From NCBI GenBank assembly GCA_947561395.2, contig OX387184.1:4154001-4218000 (forward strand): 64,000 nt of DNA, written 5' to 3'. The stretch's first letter is position 1, and each line of letters opens with the position of its first letter. The position numbers and the translations under genes are program-made. Below are positions 62,760-64,000 of this stretch, piece after piece. The notes under the pieces were generated by a model. That model had not been told where the DNA came from. It saw nothing but the letters and a program-made list of their open reading frames with translations, and ran no database searches. The stretch is from Buxus sempervirens. Lineage: Eukaryota; Streptophyta; Magnoliopsida; Buxales; Buxaceae.

Positions 62760-63507
62760 AGCAACAGGCTTCAGATCGATGTCGGCGAAATTGAATTGTA
62801 CTGTTAAATGAAATCTTTGGTTTCTCACTCGGGGTGATCGATCTTGCTTCTGAGCCTGCTTCAAGTTTCACATAGCTAAGAACAGCTTGTATTGAATCCT
62901 GTTGTGAATGTTAGGTATGTGTCTTTGTTTTCGTTTTTTCTGTTACTTGAAAGGCCAACTTGATGACTTTCCCGTTTTATCTTCTCATGGAGTTCACCAC
63001 GTAAAAAGATCACCCCTCACCCACCTGTTTTCTTTATTTTGTTGATTGAGATGAACTCTGATAATAGGATGTTTTCTTAGTTGTGGAAAATTTTCTGCCC
63101 TTGTTTTTTTCGGGGTTTGCTATTCTATACATTTTCAACTTTCAGAATATGGAGATTTTCGTAAGGATGGTGGATGTGGGAGTCTTTGATCTTTTCACTG
63201 TTTTGGTTTATTTCCCTTCTGGTATCTCCTGGTCTCTTTCTAGATTATACCCATTTAGCTTGTTCTTTGGTTTTGTGATTTGGCATGTGATACCTGCGAA
63301 AATTAGTTGCATTATGTGGACACAACCAGAGGTCTTGAATGGATAGGTTTCTGTGGGCTTTCACCCTTTATTTTCTTCTTCTTCCTCTTCCTCCTCCCCG
63401 TTTCATATTTATGTGTAAATGAGTGACCTAGTTTTCTTTCCCACTCCTTCGATATTTGATTCGGGGTTTCACTTACAGATTCCACCTCTTAGCTTGATTT
63501 GAAAGCG
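62760..63507 (+). promoter_or_regulatory. Probable 5'UTR exon and leader intron of the DnaJ gene
   Basis: A donor (TGTTAG|GTATGT) after 62914 and an acceptor (CACTTACAG) ending at 63478 fit a leader intron of 564 bases. The remaining leader, 63479-63507, joins directly to the ATG. The short frame at 63083-63346 lies inside this intron and is not supported as a gene. Confidence 0.5.
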
Positions 63508-63850
63508 ATGGTGAAGGAAACCGAATATTATGACATCCTGGGCGTAAGTTTTGATGCCTCACCGTCTGAGATCAAGAAGGCTTATTACGTGAAAGTAAGG
63601 ACTCCACCTTTAAATAAAATGTATAACTGTTGAAAAAAAATTGGTTCACTGAGTTTTCGGTTATCTACAGTTGAACTTTTAATTGGACTGACCTTCCTTT
63701 TTAGAATTTCGATCAATCTTGTTGACATATCACATAATTTTTCTGTTTTTCATATTAATATAATTGTTTGTGTCTTTATACGATGTATAGGCAAGGCTGG
63801 TACACCCAGATAAAAATCCAGGGGATCCAAAAGCTGCCAACAATTTTCAG
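63508..63850 (+). CDS. DnaJ (HSP40) domain protein, first two exons only
   Basis: Exons 63508-63594 and 63791-63850 join in phase into the first 49 residues. They start [20 protein letters not shown] and run through the J-domain helix II ([13 protein letters not shown]) to HPD at 34-36, the motif that stimulates Hsp70 ATPase, then [13 protein letters not shown]. The MVKETEYYD start and the exon pattern match the plant DNAJ10-like cytosolic group that carries a DnaJ-X region downstream. The gene runs off the window after the donor at 63851, so the length and C-terminal domain cannot be seen. The J-domain is certain; the subgroup is likely. Confidence 0.88.
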
Positions 63851-64000
63851 GTAAGGCACTTGGTCTAAGGTAATTTTTATGAAATACAGTCTAGAATTAT
63901 CTTTGAATAGTATTGCTACTAAGCATATAATCAAACAGGTTTTTTTTTAATGATTAGGGGGTACCTTTATCTCTTTCTCTGAATTGAGAACATATTTATG

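Overview
The window is nuclear DNA of a flowering plant. The evidence is intron-rich genes with GT..AG borders, plant-only families (BELL homeodomain factor, class III peroxidase, plant-type soluble epoxide hydrolase), AT-rich intergenic DNA, and many small plant-type transposons (MITEs, SINEs, LINE tails). The species cannot be fixed from this sequence. Gene structures are dicot-like and nothing suggests a grass.

Layout. A 5'-truncated LINE with an open RNase H domain (248-1197, minus) is followed by a four-exon soluble epoxide hydrolase (1726-3051, plus). A BEL1-like homeodomain gene lies at 7361-13539 (plus), with a probable 5'UTR intron and a 3.5-kb first intron. After about 5 kb without recognised genes comes a single-exon mitochondrial ribosomal protein bL12m (18722-19399, minus), then a nest of MITE-like repeats. 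The SUMO E1 subunit SAE2 has 11 exons (22845-33631, plus) and long, repeat-invaded introns. Next are a small two-exon OXS3-like gene (34250-34679, minus), a four-exon peroxidase 72-type gene (36724-38131, minus), and a 5-kb repeat-rich gap. The 26S proteasome ATPase RPT4 has nine exons (43515-50321, plus). An acylation-signal RING-H2 protein (53263-58306, minus) contains a 32-nt micro-exon. Its promoter and 5' leader lie in three nearly identical tandem copies. The window ends in the first two exons of a DnaJ-domain gene (from 63508, plus).

The genes do not form a pathway or cluster. SAE2 (SUMO activation), RPT4 (proteasome unfoldase) and the RING protein (probable ubiquitin ligase) all belong to ubiquitin-family pathways, but I read their proximity as chance.

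No unknown multi-gene system is visible. The most informative non-genic features are a Mutator-like MITE family with long inverted repeats (about six copies, one with a 9-bp target-site duplication), a tRNA-type SINE inserted into one of those copies, a hAT-like MITE with an 8-bp duplication, a 39-bp near-perfect foldback at 60956-61067, and the promoter triplication at 59381-59822.
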